Both the position numbers and the translations under genes were made by a program. A DNA stretch of 64,000 nt from Arthrobacter sp. OV608 (GTDB lineage Bacteria > Actinomycetota > Actinomycetes > Actinomycetales > Micrococcaceae). Each line of letters begins with the position of its first letter. Positions within the stretch are counted from its first letter, which is position 1. The notes under the pieces are model-generated. The model was not told the DNA's origin. It ran no database searches and saw only the letters and a list, made by a program, of their open reading frames with translations. The stretch covers positions 1-64,000 of the forward strand of contig FOEZ01000019.1 in the NCBI GenBank assembly GCA_900110595.1, written 5' to 3'. Positions 51,043 through 60,663 of the stretch are shown here, piece by piece.

Positions 51043-53664
51043 TCAGGCCTGTGCGGGCTCCTCGGTGGCAGCCAGGGCCACATCACTCACGGTGAGTTCG
51101 CCGTCGCCCACCACCAGGGTGATCTCGCGGGCGTTTGACGCAGCCTTCAGGTCCGCAAGCCCAGCCTTCAGTTGCGTGGTCAGGGCCTCCGAGGCCGTGA
51201 TGGTGGCGGACAGGACCTCTGTGCGCTGCTTGACCTTGGCTTCGGACTTGGCCTTGCGGACGCCGCTGAGCGCAACGCCCACGGTTGCCAGCATGGTGGT
51301 GTCCCCGCCCGGCACGTCCAGCGGAGCAGGCCAATGGGCGCGGTGGACCGAACCGTTCCGCCACCATCCCCAGACCTCTTCGGTCGCGAAGGGCAGGAAG
51401 GGCGCGAACAGGCGCAGCAGGGTGTCCAGGCTGGTGGCCAGGGCCGCGAGGACCGAAGCCTGTTCGGCTTCGCCGGCAGCGCCGTAGGCCCGGTCCTTGA
51501 TGAGCTCCACGTAGTCGTCCGTGAACTGCCAGAAGAAGCTTTCGGTAATCTGCAGTGCGCGGGCGTAGTCGTAGTTCTCAAACGCTTTCGTGGACTGCGC
51601 CACAACCTCGGCGAGCTGGGCCAGGACGGCCCGGTCCAGGGGGTTGGACAGCACCGAGAGGTCACCGGAAAGCACTGATGCTTCGGTGGCGCCGAGGTTC
51701 AGCACGAACTTCGAGGCGTTCAGCAGCTTGATGGCCAGGCGCCGGCCGATCTTCATCTGGGCAATCTCGTAGGCGGTATCCGCGCCGAGCTTCGCTGAGG
51801 CTGCCCAGTAGCGGACGGCATCGGAGCCGTATTCCTCCAGCACATCGGTGGGGACCACCACGTTGCCCTTGGACTTGGACATCTTCTTGCGGTCCGGGTC
51901 CAGGATCCAGCCCGAGATGGCGGCGTGCTTCCAGGGCGCACTGTTCTCCAGGGCATCGGCGCGGACCACCGAGGAGAAGAGCCAGGTGCGGATGATGTCG
52001 TGGCCCTGCGGGCGGACGTCAAACGGGAATACCTTGGCGAACAGTTCCTCGTCACGCTTCCAGCCGCCCACAATGTTCGGCGTCAGGGAGGACGTGGCCC
52101 ACGTGTCCAGGATGTCGGCGTCGCCGGTGAACCCGTTGGGAACATCGCGCTGCGCCTCGTCGAAGCCCGGGGCGGCATCCGCTGCCGGGTCAACCGGCAG
52201 CTGCTCGTCGGACGGAACAATGGGGGAGTCGTAGTCCGGGTTGCCGTCGGCATCCAGTGGGTACCAGACCGGGATGGGCACACCAAAGAAGCGCTGGCGC
52301 GATACGAGCCAGTCGCCGTTCAGGCCCGAAATCCAGTTCTCATAGCGGGAGCGCATAAAGGCGGGGTGGAAGTCGATTTCCTGCCCGCGCGCGATGAGCC
52401 GTTCGCGGCGGTCCTCGTCCCGTCCGCCGTTGCGGATGTACCACTGGCGGGAGGTGACAACCTCGAGCGGCTTGTCGCCCTTTTCGTAGAAGTTCACGGG
52501 GTGCATGATCTTCTTCGGCTCGCCGTCCAGCAGCTCGGCGGCGGTGAGGAGCTTCACCACCTCCTCCTTGGCGCTGAACACGGTCTTGCCGGCGATGGCG
52601 GCAAAGGCTTCACGGCCGATGTCGGTGGTGATCCACTCCGGGGCCTCGCTGACGATCCGGCCGTCCCTGCCCACGATGGCCCGGGTGGGCAGCTGCAGTT
52701 CGCGCCACCAGGTGACGTCGGTCAGGTCGCCGAAGGTACACACCATCGCGATGCCGGAGCCTTTGTCCGCCTTGGCGAGCGGGTGGGCCTTCACTTCCAC
52801 CTCGACGCCGAACACCGGGGACGTGACCTTCTTGCCGAACAGCGGCTGGTACCGTTCGTCGTCGGGATTTGCCACCAGGGCCGCGCAGGCGGCCAGCAGT
52901 TCGGGACGGGTGGTCTCGATGTAGATCCGCTCGCCGTCCTCGGTGAAGAACGGGTAGCGGTAGTAGGCGCCCGGCACCTCGCGGTCCTCGAGCTCGGCCT
53001 GCGCCACGGCGGTGCGGAAGGTGACATCCCAGAGGGTGGGCGCCTCGGCCATGTAGGCGTCGCCTGCGGCAAGGTTGGCCAGGAATGCCCGCTGTGAGAC
53101 TGCCCTGGAATTGTCGTCGATGGTGCGGTAGGTCAGTTCCCAGTCCACGGACAGGCCAAGCGTCTGGAAGAGGTTTTCGAAGACCTTCTCGTCCTCGACG
53201 GCCAGTTCTTCGCACAGCTCAATGAAGTTCCGGCGGGAGACCACGTCGAAATCCCGCTGGTTTTTGGCAGGCTGGGCCGGAGGACGGTAGTCCGCGTTGT
53301 ACGGGATGGCCGGGTCGCAGCGTACACCGTAGTAGTTCTGCACCCGGCGTTCGGTAGGCAGGCCGTTGTCATCCCAGCCCATCGGGTAGAAGACGTTCTT
53401 GCCGATCATCCGCTGGTAGCGGGCCAGCACATCGGTCTGTGTGTAGGAGAACATGTGTCCCACGTGCAGCGATCCGGAGGCGGTGGGCGGGGGAGTGTCG
53501 ATCGAGTAGACCTGCTCCCGGGTAGTGTCCGGGTTGAACTTGTAGGTCCCCTCGGCAAGCCAGCGCTGCGTCAAGGCGGCTTCGAGGCCTTCGAGGGCCG
53601 GCTTGTCCGGAACGTTGATGGGGGCGGTGTTGGGCGTGTCTGTACCCTGTTTGTCTTCAGCCAT
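51043..53664 (-). CDS. valS: Valyl-tRNA synthetase
   Basis: A class Ia synthetase of 873 aa. The HIGH-like motif is in TASGSLHVGHMFSYTQ and the KMSKS motif in KKMSKSKGNVV. The editing (CP1) domain contains ETTRPELL. It has a short C-terminal coiled-coil region as in other ValRS. It attaches valine to tRNA-Val. ATG at 53664 has no strong ribosome site; ACAATT lies 5 nt upstream, so the start may be leaderless. Confidence 0.97.
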   Translation of the reverse strand: MAEDKQGTDTPNTAPINVPDKPALEGLEAALTQRWLAEGTYKFNPDTTREQVYSIDTPPPTASGSLHVGHMFSYTQTDVLARYQRMIGKNVFYPMGWDDNGLPTERRVQNYYGVRCDPAIPYNADYRPPAQPAKNQRDFDVVSRRNFIELCEELAVEDEKVFENLFQTLGLSVDWELTYRTIDDNSRAVSQRAFLANLAAGDAYMAEAPTLWDVTFRTAVAQAELEDREVPGAYYRYPFFTEDGERIYIETTRPELLAACAALVANPDDERYQPLFGKKVTSPVFGVEVEVKAHPLAKADKGSGIAMVCTFGDLTDVTWWRELQLPTRAIVGRDGRIVSEAPEWITTDIGREAFAAIAGKTVFSAKEEVVKLLTAAELLDGEPKKIMHPVNFYEKGDKPLEVVTSRQWYIRNGGRDEDRRERLIARGQEIDFHPAFMRSRYENWISGLNGDWLVSRQRFFGVPIPVWYPLDADGNPDYDSPIVPSDEQLPVDPAADAAPGFDEAQRDVPNGFTGDADILDTWATSSLTPNIVGGWKRDEELFAKVFPFDVRPQGHDIIRTWLFSSVVRADALENSAPWKHAAISGWILDPDRKKMSKSKGNVVVPTDVLEEYGSDAVRYWAASAKLGADTAYEIAQMKIGRRLAIKLLNASKFVLNLGATEASVLSGDLSVLSNPLDRAVLAQLAEVVAQSTKAFENYDYARALQITESFFWQFTDDYVELIKDRAYGAAGEAEQASVLAALATSLDTLLRLFAPFLPFATEEVWGWWRNGSVHRAHWPAPLDVPGGDTTMLATVGVALSGVRKAKSEAKVKQRTEVLSATITASEALTTQLKAGLADLKAASNAREITLVVGDGELTVSDVALAATEEPAQA

Positions 53665-53781
53665 TTGCCAATTGTTTCATGGCCGCGCGTGTCTCCCTGC
53701 CCGGCAGCAGACTGGAAGGGCCGGTTCATCCGGGGAAACACGCCGGGGTGGTCTTCGGGCAGGGAAGGTTAGTGTGGTGCC

Positions 53782-54540
53782 ATGACTTCTGACTTCCGGA
53801 AAAATGCAGCTTTGGTGACCGGTGCGAGCAGCGGAATCGGGGAGGCAACCGTCCGCGCCCTGACGGCGGAAGGGTGGACAGTTTATGCTGTGGCCCGCCG
53901 CGCTGAGCGGCTCGCCGAGCTGGAAGCCGAGACCGGCGCCGTCGCCATTCCTGCGGATATTTCCGCGGACGACGACGTGTCCCGGCTCCTTGCCCGGGTC
54001 ACAGAAGCGGGGGGTATCGACACGCTTGTCAATATCGCCGGCGGCGCGCGGGGCGCCGACACCGTGGGCCAGGCGAGCACCGAGGACTGGGAATGGATGT
54101 ACCGGGTCAACGTGCTGGGCACCATGAAGCTCATCCGGGCGTTCCTGCCGATGCTCCGCGCCCACGGCGAGGGAACCGTGCTGAACCTGACCTCCACTGC
54201 CGCGCTGGCTCCGTATGAAGGCGGAGGCGGCTACAACGCTGCGAAGTCTGCCCAGCAGGCCATGACCGGTGCGCTTCGGCTGGAGGAAGCGGAGAACAAC
54301 GTCCGCGTCATCGAAGTGGCTCCGGGGCTGGTGTACACGGAGGAGTTCGCGCTGAACCGGCTCGGTGACAAACAGGCCGCCCAAAAGGTGTACCAGGGAG
54401 TGGAAAAACCGCTCACCGCTGCCGACGTGGCGGATGTTGTCAAGTACGCCGTCAGCGCCCCCCACCACGTGAACCTGGACCAGATCGTGATCCGGCCGGT
54501 GGCACAGGCCGCCAACCACAAACTGATCCGCAAGGGCTGA
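53782..54540 (+). CDS. SDR-family oxidoreductase
   Basis: A classical short-chain dehydrogenase of 252 aa: TGASSGIG (14-21), an Ala-Arg-Arg sequence after strand 2 that suggests NADP, the NNAG motif altered to NIAG, NLTSTAAL with the catalytic Ser, and YNAAKSA with Tyr and Lys. TAGTGT lies 6 nt before the ATG: leaderless. Substrate unknown. Confidence 0.88.
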   Translation: MTSDFRKNAALVTGASSGIGEATVRALTAEGWTVYAVARRAERLAELEAETGAVAIPADISADDDVSRLLARVTEAGGIDTLVNIAGGARGADTVGQASTEDWEWMYRVNVLGTMKLIRAFLPMLRAHGEGTVLNLTSTAALAPYEGGGGYNAAKSAQQAMTGALRLEEAENNVRVIEVAPGLVYTEEFALNRLGDKQAAQKVYQGVEKPLTAADVADVVKYAVSAPHHVNLDQIVIRPVAQAANHKLIRKG

Positions 54541-54577
54541 CGCACGGGCAGAGCCTGCTTTCACTGCAGGACCACTT

Positions 54578-55666
54578 TCACTGCAGGACCAGGCGGGCCG
54601 CCACCGCGGCGTGGTCGGTTCCGGGCAGGGTGACGACGTCCACCCCCGCCACGTCTATTCCCGGGCTGACCAGCACATGGTCCAGGGCCGCGAACGCGGG
54701 TGCCGGTGAGTTCACCGGCCAGGTGGGCACCAGCCCCTTGCCGGTTGCCTGCGAGGCATCGGTCAACCCCCGGGCGAGGAGGTCCCGGAATTCCCGGTGG
54801 TCCCCGGTGGCGTTGAAGTCGCCCAGCAGGATGGAGTGCCCGGGCGCGCCCTGCCAGAGCATGCCCAGCTGCTGCAGTTCCGCCCGCCACATGGGCGTGT
54901 GTCCCGGGCGCGGGGAATCGATATGGACGGCTGTCAGGTGGAGCGGCGCCGCTACCCCGGGGATCATGGCCACTGCCCGGCTTTGGTAGAACACCCACCC
55001 GGGTACCCGTTCAGCCTGCTCCAGCGGAAAGCGTGCAAAGAGGGCGTTTCCGGTACCGGCAGAGTCCACGTCGAGCGCCCGGCCGGGCAGAACGGCTGCC
55101 AGACCCGCATCATCCAGGGCCTCCAAACCGGCAGGAGCCAGTTCGGGCAGGGCAAGGACATCGATGTTCCGGTTTCTTATCTCGGCCAGCAGGGCCGCGG
55201 TGTCTATGCCGGTGGACCCCACGTTGACCGCCATCACCGTGAGTGTCCGCTTGCCGGCAGGCGGGTTTCCAGCAGCTTGCCCGCCCGCGCGAGCCGCGGA
55301 CTCCAGGTGGCCTACCGCGGCTGAAGGCAGGACACGGTCCACCACCAGGCCGAACTGTGCCGCGAGCACCACGGCAGCCAGTGCGGCCACCAACGTCCGG
55401 CCCGGGCGGGGCTTGGCGGGCAGTGCGACGACGGCGGCGGCCAGCCCGGCCGTCGTCGTGATGAGCGCAGCGGGAAAGACGGCCAAAAGCTGGATCCACG
55501 GGGTCCCGATGTCCCACGGAACCAGGCGCAGAGCCAGCAGGACGGCACCCGGCGCTGCCAGGACGGCGGCGGACACCGACCACCAGGACACCTTGCGCGG
55601 ACGCGGTCCGTCACGCCATCCGGTGCCGTTCTTCTGCATACGCTCCATTATTGGTGGCCCGGCCAT
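54578..55666 (-). CDS. Membrane-anchored endonuclease/exonuclease/phosphatase-family protein
   Basis: About 362 aa. Three N-terminal hydrophobic segments (to about residue 120) precede an EEP catalytic domain: VMAVNVGSTG, ALPELAPAGLEAL with the Glu metal ligand, HIDSPRPG, LLGDFNATGDHREF and the closing GTDHAAV His. The active side probably faces outward. Starts at 55666, 55648 and 55639 are possible; upstream frame is the ileS T-box and not coding. It may act on DNA or phospholipid headgroups. Confidence 0.8.
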   Translation of the reverse strand: MAGPPIMERMQKNGTGWRDGPRPRKVSWWSVSAAVLAAPGAVLLALRLVPWDIGTPWIQLLAVFPAALITTTAGLAAAVVALPAKPRPGRTLVAALAAVVLAAQFGLVVDRVLPSAAVGHLESAARAGGQAAGNPPAGKRTLTVMAVNVGSTGIDTAALLAEIRNRNIDVLALPELAPAGLEALDDAGLAAVLPGRALDVDSAGTGNALFARFPLEQAERVPGWVFYQSRAVAMIPGVAAPLHLTAVHIDSPRPGHTPMWRAELQQLGMLWQGAPGHSILLGDFNATGDHREFRDLLARGLTDASQATGKGLVPTWPVNSPAPAFAALDHVLVSPGIDVAGVDVVTLPGTDHAAVAARLVLQ

Positions 55667-55674
55667 GGAAATAG

Positions 55675-55870
55675 TAGACTCGGAAGCGGCTACGACCCGG
55701 CTATCACCGGCGAGCTTCCGGAAGAACGCACCAACCGCCACACACGCGGACGGCGTCAGTAGAACCGGACGGGTAAGCCCGTCACAGCAGTCAATGAGCG
55801 GCCGGAGCAGGACGGTTCCCCAGGGAGCCGGAAGCGCGCCGGTAAGTGAGGTGGTACCGCGGTGGGCGTG
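55675..55870 (+). promoter_or_regulatory. T-box riboswitch of ileS, isoleucine-specific
   Basis: Stem I is short: GGAAGC (55682-55687) pairs with GCTTCC (55714-55719), with the specifier ATC at 55703-55705, an Ile codon. The T-box motif TGGTACCGCG at 55852-55861 would pair with the NCCA end of uncharged tRNA-Ile. Between them are the hairpin GACGGG/CCCGTC and a GC-rich linker. TAGACT at 55675-55680 or the overlapping AATAGT serves as -10 box. Actinobacterial ileS T-boxes of this ultra-short type act on translation. Confidence 0.92.
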
Positions 55871-55966
55871 GAGTCCGGCAGGACAACACGGCAGCCGTCC
55901 TCGCATCCTGAACGGAACGAAAGGCGCAAGCCGGCAGTTCGCCAAGCTCAACCCAGGATGTCGAGA

Positions 55967-58900
55967 ATGACGTATTACCCCAAGGCCTCAGCCTCCGCCG
56001 ATGGCACCTCTTCCAGCCGCAACGCCGGCGTGTCCGCTTCCGTGAAGTTCCCGGAAATCGAAGAGCGCATCCTCAAGTACTGGGACCAGGACGGCACCTT
56101 CCAGGCCAGCATCGACCAGCGCAGCGCGGACGCCCCCGGCGGCGAACCAGGCAGCAACGAATTCGTGTTCTACGACGGCCCGCCGTTCGCCAACGGCCTG
56201 CCGCACTACGGCCACCTGCTCACCGGGTACGCCAAGGACCTCGTGGGCCGCTACCAGACCCAGCGCGGCAAGCGCGTGGAGCGCCGCTTCGGCTGGGATA
56301 CCCATGGCCTGCCGGCAGAGCTCGAAGCCATGAAGCAGCTGGGCATGACGGACAAAACCCAGATCGAAGCCATGGGCATCGACAAGTTCAACGACGCCTG
56401 CCGCGCCTCCGTGATGAAGTACGCCGACGAATGGCGCAGCTATGTCACCCGCCAGGCACGCTGGGTGGACTTCGACAACGACTACAAGACCCTCAACGTC
56501 GAGTACATGGAGTCTGTCCTCTGGGCCTTTAAGCAGCTGCACGAAAAGGGATTGACCTACAACGGCTACCGCGTGCTGCCTTACTGCTGGAAGGACGAAA
56601 CGCCGCTGTCCAACCATGAGCTGCGCATGGACGACGACGTCTACAAGAACCGCCAGGACCAGACCGTCACGGTGACCTTCCCCCTGCTTGCCGGGGAGTC
56701 GGAACTGTCCCGGCAGCTCGCCGGTGTCCAGGCCCTCGCCTGGACCACCACCCCCTGGACCCTGCCGACAAACGCCGCGCTCGCCGTCGGACCTTCCATC
56801 ACTTACGCCGTACTGCCTGCCGGCCCCAACGGCATCAAGGCCGCCTCCGCGGACGCTCCGGTCAACGGCAGCTTCCTGCTGGCCGCCGACCTGCTGGCCA
56901 GCTACGCCAAGGACCTCGGATACGAGGACTTCGAGTCAGCGCAGGCCGCGGTCGTCTCCACGCACACCGGTGCCGAGCTCGAAGGCCTCGCCTACCAGCC
57001 GCTGTGGCAGGACTTTGCCGACAACGAAAAGTACGGCATGGAGAACGCCTGGCGGATCCTGGTGGCCGACTACGTCACCACCACCGACGGCACCGGCATC
57101 GTCCACCAGGCTCCCGCCTACGGTGAAGACGACCAGAAGGTCTGCGAGGAAGCCGGCATCCCGGTGATCCTCTCGGTGGACGAGGGCGCGAAATTCCTCC
57201 CGCTGTTCAAGCACGGGGACCTCCACGACATCGTGGGCCTGCAGGTCTTTGAGGCCAACAAGCCCATCACCCAGGTGCTGCGCGCCCAAGGCCGCCTGGT
57301 CCGCCAGGCCAGCTACGAGCACAGCTACCCGCACTGCTGGCGCTGCCGCAACCCGCTGATCTACCGCGCAGTGTCCTCCTGGTACGTGGAGGTCACCAAG
57401 TTCAAGGACCGGATGTCCGAGCTGAACCAGGAAATCAACTGGATCCCGGGCAACGTCAAGGACGGTCAGTTCGGCAAGTGGCTGGAAAACGCCCGTGACT
57501 GGTCCATCAGCCGCAACCGCTACTGGGGCAGCCCCATCCCCGTCTGGCAGTCCAGCGACCCCGAATACCCGCGCACCGATGTGTACGGCTCGCTCGCCGA
57601 GATCGAGGCGGACTTCGGCAGGCTGCCGCTGAACAAGGACGGCCAGGTGGACCTGCACCGCCCCTTCATCGACGAACTCACCAGGCCCAACCCGGACGAT
57701 CCGCGCACCCCGGAAGAGGGCCAGTCCGTGATGCGCCGCGTGGAGGACGTCCTGGATGTCTGGTTCGATTCGGGTTCCATGCCGTACGGCCAGGTGCACT
57801 ACCCGTTCCAGAATGAGGCCTGGTTCGATACCCACAACCCGGCCGACTTCATCGTGGAGTACATCGGCCAGACCCGCGGCTGGTTCTACATGCTGCATAT
57901 CCTCTCCACGGCGCTGTTCGACCGCCCGGCGTTCCGCAACGTCATCAGCCACGGCATTGTGCTGGGCTCGGACGGGCAGAAGATGTCCAAGAGCCTGCGG
58001 AACTACCCGGACGTCTCCGAGGTCCTGGACCGCGACGGCTCGGACGCCATGCGCTGGTTCCTGATGTCCAGCCCCATCCTCCGCGGCGGCAACCTGGTGG
58101 TCACCGAACAGGGAATCCGCGACGGCGTCCGCCAGGTCATCCTGCCGCTGTGGAACGTGTACAGCTTCTTCACGCTTTACACCAATGCCGCCAACGGCGG
58201 TTCAGGCTATGACGCCAAGCTGCGGTACGACGGCTATGCCGACACGCTGGATCAGTACCTGCTGGCCAACACCGGTGAACTGGTGCGGAACATGACGGAG
58301 CAGCTGGATACCTACGACATCTCCGGCGCCTGCGACGAACTGCGCAGCTACCTGGACATGCTCACCAACTGGTACGTCCGCCGGAGCCGCCAGCGCTTCT
58401 TCGACGAGGACCAGGACGCCTTCGATGCATTGTTCACCGCGCTGGAAACGGTCACCCGCGTGGCGGCTTCGCTCCTGCCGCTGGTCTCCGAGGAAATCTG
58501 GCGCGGGCTCACCGGAGGCCGCTCGGTGCACCTGGCCGACTGGCCGGACGCCAACCTGTTCCCGGCCAACCCTTCCCTGGTGGAGGCGATGGACAAGGTC
58601 CAGCAGATCTGCTCCACCGGTTCCTCGCTCCGGAAGGCAGCAAACCTGCGCGTACGCCTCCCGCTGCAGGAACTGACCGTGGTGGCACCCGGCGCGGATG
58701 CGCTGGCTGGCTTCGCCGCCGTCGTCGCGGACGAGCTCAACCTCCGCAGCGTCCGCCTGCTGGACGCCGCCACGGCCTCGCCGGAGGAGTTCGGGATCCA
58801 GCAGAAGCTCGTGGTCAACGCGCGCGCAGCAGGTCCGCGGCTGGGCAAGAACGTCCAGGCCGCCATCAAGGGCGCCAAGTCCGGCGACTGGTCGGTTTCC

Positions 58901-59302
58901 GATGCCGGCGTTGTCACGGCCGGGGGCCTGGAACTGGAACCGCAGGAATACACGCTGGAAACCGTAGTGGCAGAGAACGACGGCGGCAGCGCGGCTGTGT
59001 CTTCTGCTGTAGCCGTCCTCCCCGGCGGCGGATTCGTCGTCCTCAACACCGAGGTGACCCCGGAGCTGGAGGCCGAAGGCCTGGCCCGGGACATGGTCCG
59101 CTCCATCCAGCAGGCACGCAAGGACGCCGGACTCAACGTCAGCGACCGGATCCGGACCTCCGTGACTGCCCGGCAGAACGTCGTCGACGCCCTGCTGGCC
59201 AACGCGGAACTGGTAAAGGGCGAGACCCTGACCGTGCACCTGGTGGCAGAACCCGCGGACACCGCCGAACCGGTTGTCGCCGTCGAAAAAGTAGAGGCCT
59301 GA
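55967..59302 (+). CDS. ileS: Isoleucyl-tRNA synthetase
   Basis: A class Ia synthetase of 1111 aa. HIGH-like motif in GLPHYGHLLTG, KMSKS in GQKMSKSLRN, editing domain TTTPWTLPTN. The length and the C-terminal domain (ELEAEGLARDMVRSIQQ, quoted here in part) match the type with mupirocin-resistant, eukaryote-like features found in actinobacteria. AGGA lies 9 nt before the ATG at 55967. It is controlled by the T-box upstream. Confidence 0.97.
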   Translation: MTYYPKASASADGTSSSRNAGVSASVKFPEIEERILKYWDQDGTFQASIDQRSADAPGGEPGSNEFVFYDGPPFANGLPHYGHLLTGYAKDLVGRYQTQRGKRVERRFGWDTHGLPAELEAMKQLGMTDKTQIEAMGIDKFNDACRASVMKYADEWRSYVTRQARWVDFDNDYKTLNVEYMESVLWAFKQLHEKGLTYNGYRVLPYCWKDETPLSNHELRMDDDVYKNRQDQTVTVTFPLLAGESELSRQLAGVQALAWTTTPWTLPTNAALAVGPSITYAVLPAGPNGIKAASADAPVNGSFLLAADLLASYAKDLGYEDFESAQAAVVSTHTGAELEGLAYQPLWQDFADNEKYGMENAWRILVADYVTTTDGTGIVHQAPAYGEDDQKVCEEAGIPVILSVDEGAKFLPLFKHGDLHDIVGLQVFEANKPITQVLRAQGRLVRQASYEHSYPHCWRCRNPLIYRAVSSWYVEVTKFKDRMSELNQEINWIPGNVKDGQFGKWLENARDWSISRNRYWGSPIPVWQSSDPEYPRTDVYGSLAEIEADFGRLPLNKDGQVDLHRPFIDELTRPNPDDPRTPEEGQSVMRRVEDVLDVWFDSGSMPYGQVHYPFQNEAWFDTHNPADFIVEYIGQTRGWFYMLHILSTALFDRPAFRNVISHGIVLGSDGQKMSKSLRNYPDVSEVLDRDGSDAMRWFLMSSPILRGGNLVVTEQGIRDGVRQVILPLWNVYSFFTLYTNAANGGSGYDAKLRYDGYADTLDQYLLANTGELVRNMTEQLDTYDISGACDELRSYLDMLTNWYVRRSRQRFFDEDQDAFDALFTALETVTRVAASLLPLVSEEIWRGLTGGRSVHLADWPDANLFPANPSLVEAMDKVQQICSTGSSLRKAANLRVRLPLQELTVVAPGADALAGFAAVVADELNLRSVRLLDAATASPEEFGIQQKLVVNARAAGPRLGKNVQAAIKGAKSGDWSVSDAGVVTAGGLELEPQEYTLETVVAENDGGSAAVSSAVAVLPGGGFVVLNTEVTPELEAEGLARDMVRSIQQARKDAGLNVSDRIRTSVTARQNVVDALLANAELVKGETLTVHLVAEPADTAEPVVAVEKVEA

Positions 59303-59305
59303 TCC

Positions 59306-60661
59306 ATGAGTGACGAATTTTCCGTAGAGAGCGTCTACGCCGAACTGCTGGGCCGGGCGCCGGAAAACAAGATGGAGCCGCGGCTTGCCCCGCTGTTCCG
59401 GGCCATGGATGTGCTGGGCGAGCCCAACAAGGCATACCCGATCATCCACGTGACCGGGACCAACGGGAAGACCTCCACGGCCCGCATGATCGAATCGGTG
59501 TTGCGGGCCCACGGATTGAGCACCGGGCGGTACACCAGCCCGCACCTGTCCAAGGTCACCGAACGGATCAGCATCGACGGCCACCCGGTTTCGGATGAGA
59601 CCTTCGTCCGGATCTGGGATGAGATCCGCCCCTATCTGCAGATTGTGGACTCGGAACTGGAGGCGGAGGGGCAGCCCCGGCTGACGTACTTCGAATGCCT
59701 CACCATCCTGGGCTTCGCCATCTTCGCCGACCAGCCCGTCAACGTGGCGGTCATCGAAGTGGGGCTCGGTGGCATCACCGATGCCACCAACGTGGGGGAC
59801 GGACAGGTTTCGGTGGTCACGCCCATCTCGCTGGACCATACGGACCTGCTGGGCGACACTACCGAAGACATTGCCCACGAAAAGGCCGGGATCATCAAGC
59901 CCGGCGGCTACCTCATCAGCGCCGCCCAGCCCCTGGACGCGGCGCAGGTCCTCCTCGAAAAAGCCAAAGACGTGGGCGTTCCGTTCAAGTTTGAGGGCGT
60001 GGAGTTCGGCGTCGAATCCCGGACCGTGGCCGTGGGCGGCCAGATGGTCTCCATCCAGGGCATCGCGGGCCGCTACCCGGACCTGCTCGTGCCGCTGCAC
60101 GGAGCCCACCAGGCACAGAACGCCGCCGTCGCCGTGGCAGCCCTGGAAGCCTTCTTCGGCGGGAAGGAACTCGGCTTCGACGTGCTGCAGGAAGGATTCG
60201 CTGCAGCCACCTCCCCGGGCCGGCTCGAAGTGGTCCGCACGGCACCCACCATCGTGGTGGACGCCGCCCACAACCCGGACGGCATCAAAGCATCCGCCGC
60301 AGCCCTGCAGGAGGCCTTCACTTTCACCCGGCTGGTTCCGGTGGTGGGGGTCCTGCGGGAAAAGGACGCGGAGGAAGTACTCCGCCAGCTCAAGGAATCC
60401 CTGGGCGGCCTGGCGGAGGAATACTGCTTCACCCAGTCGAACTCGCCGCGGGCCGTCCCGGCGGCCGAACTGGCCGAGCTGGCCATAGACCTTGGCTTTG
60501 GCGAGGACAACGTCCACATCGCCGAGAAGCTCGACGACGCCCTCGAGTGGGCCGTGGAACGCGCCGAAGCCAACGACGACCTTTCCGGGGCCGTCCTGGT
60601 GACCGGTTCCATCACCCTGGTGGCCGAAGCCCGGATCCTGCTCGGAAAGACGGAGGCGTAG
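59306..60661 (+). CDS. folC: Folylpolyglutamate synthase / dihydrofolate synthase
   Basis: A Mur-ligase-fold enzyme of 451 aa that adds glutamate to dihydropteroate and folates. The P-loop VTGTNGKTS (49-57), TSPHL and VVDAAHNPDGI are diagnostic. It starts 3 nt after ileS and continues into DUF4233, so it shares the ileS transcript. Confidence 0.95.
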   Translation: MSDEFSVESVYAELLGRAPENKMEPRLAPLFRAMDVLGEPNKAYPIIHVTGTNGKTSTARMIESVLRAHGLSTGRYTSPHLSKVTERISIDGHPVSDETFVRIWDEIRPYLQIVDSELEAEGQPRLTYFECLTILGFAIFADQPVNVAVIEVGLGGITDATNVGDGQVSVVTPISLDHTDLLGDTTEDIAHEKAGIIKPGGYLISAAQPLDAAQVLLEKAKDVGVPFKFEGVEFGVESRTVAVGGQMVSIQGIAGRYPDLLVPLHGAHQAQNAAVAVAALEAFFGGKELGFDVLQEGFAAATSPGRLEVVRTAPTIVVDAAHNPDGIKASAAALQEAFTFTRLVPVVGVLREKDAEEVLRQLKESLGGLAEEYCFTQSNSPRAVPAAELAELAIDLGFGEDNVHIAEKLDDALEWAVERAEANDDLSGAVLVTGSITLVAEARILLGKTEA

Positions 60662-60663
60662 GC

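Noticed and set aside
55667..55951. Upstream extension of the EEP-family gene
   Set aside because: The sequence is the ileS T-box on the other strand, with specifier and T-box motif; the translated extension has no conserved residues.
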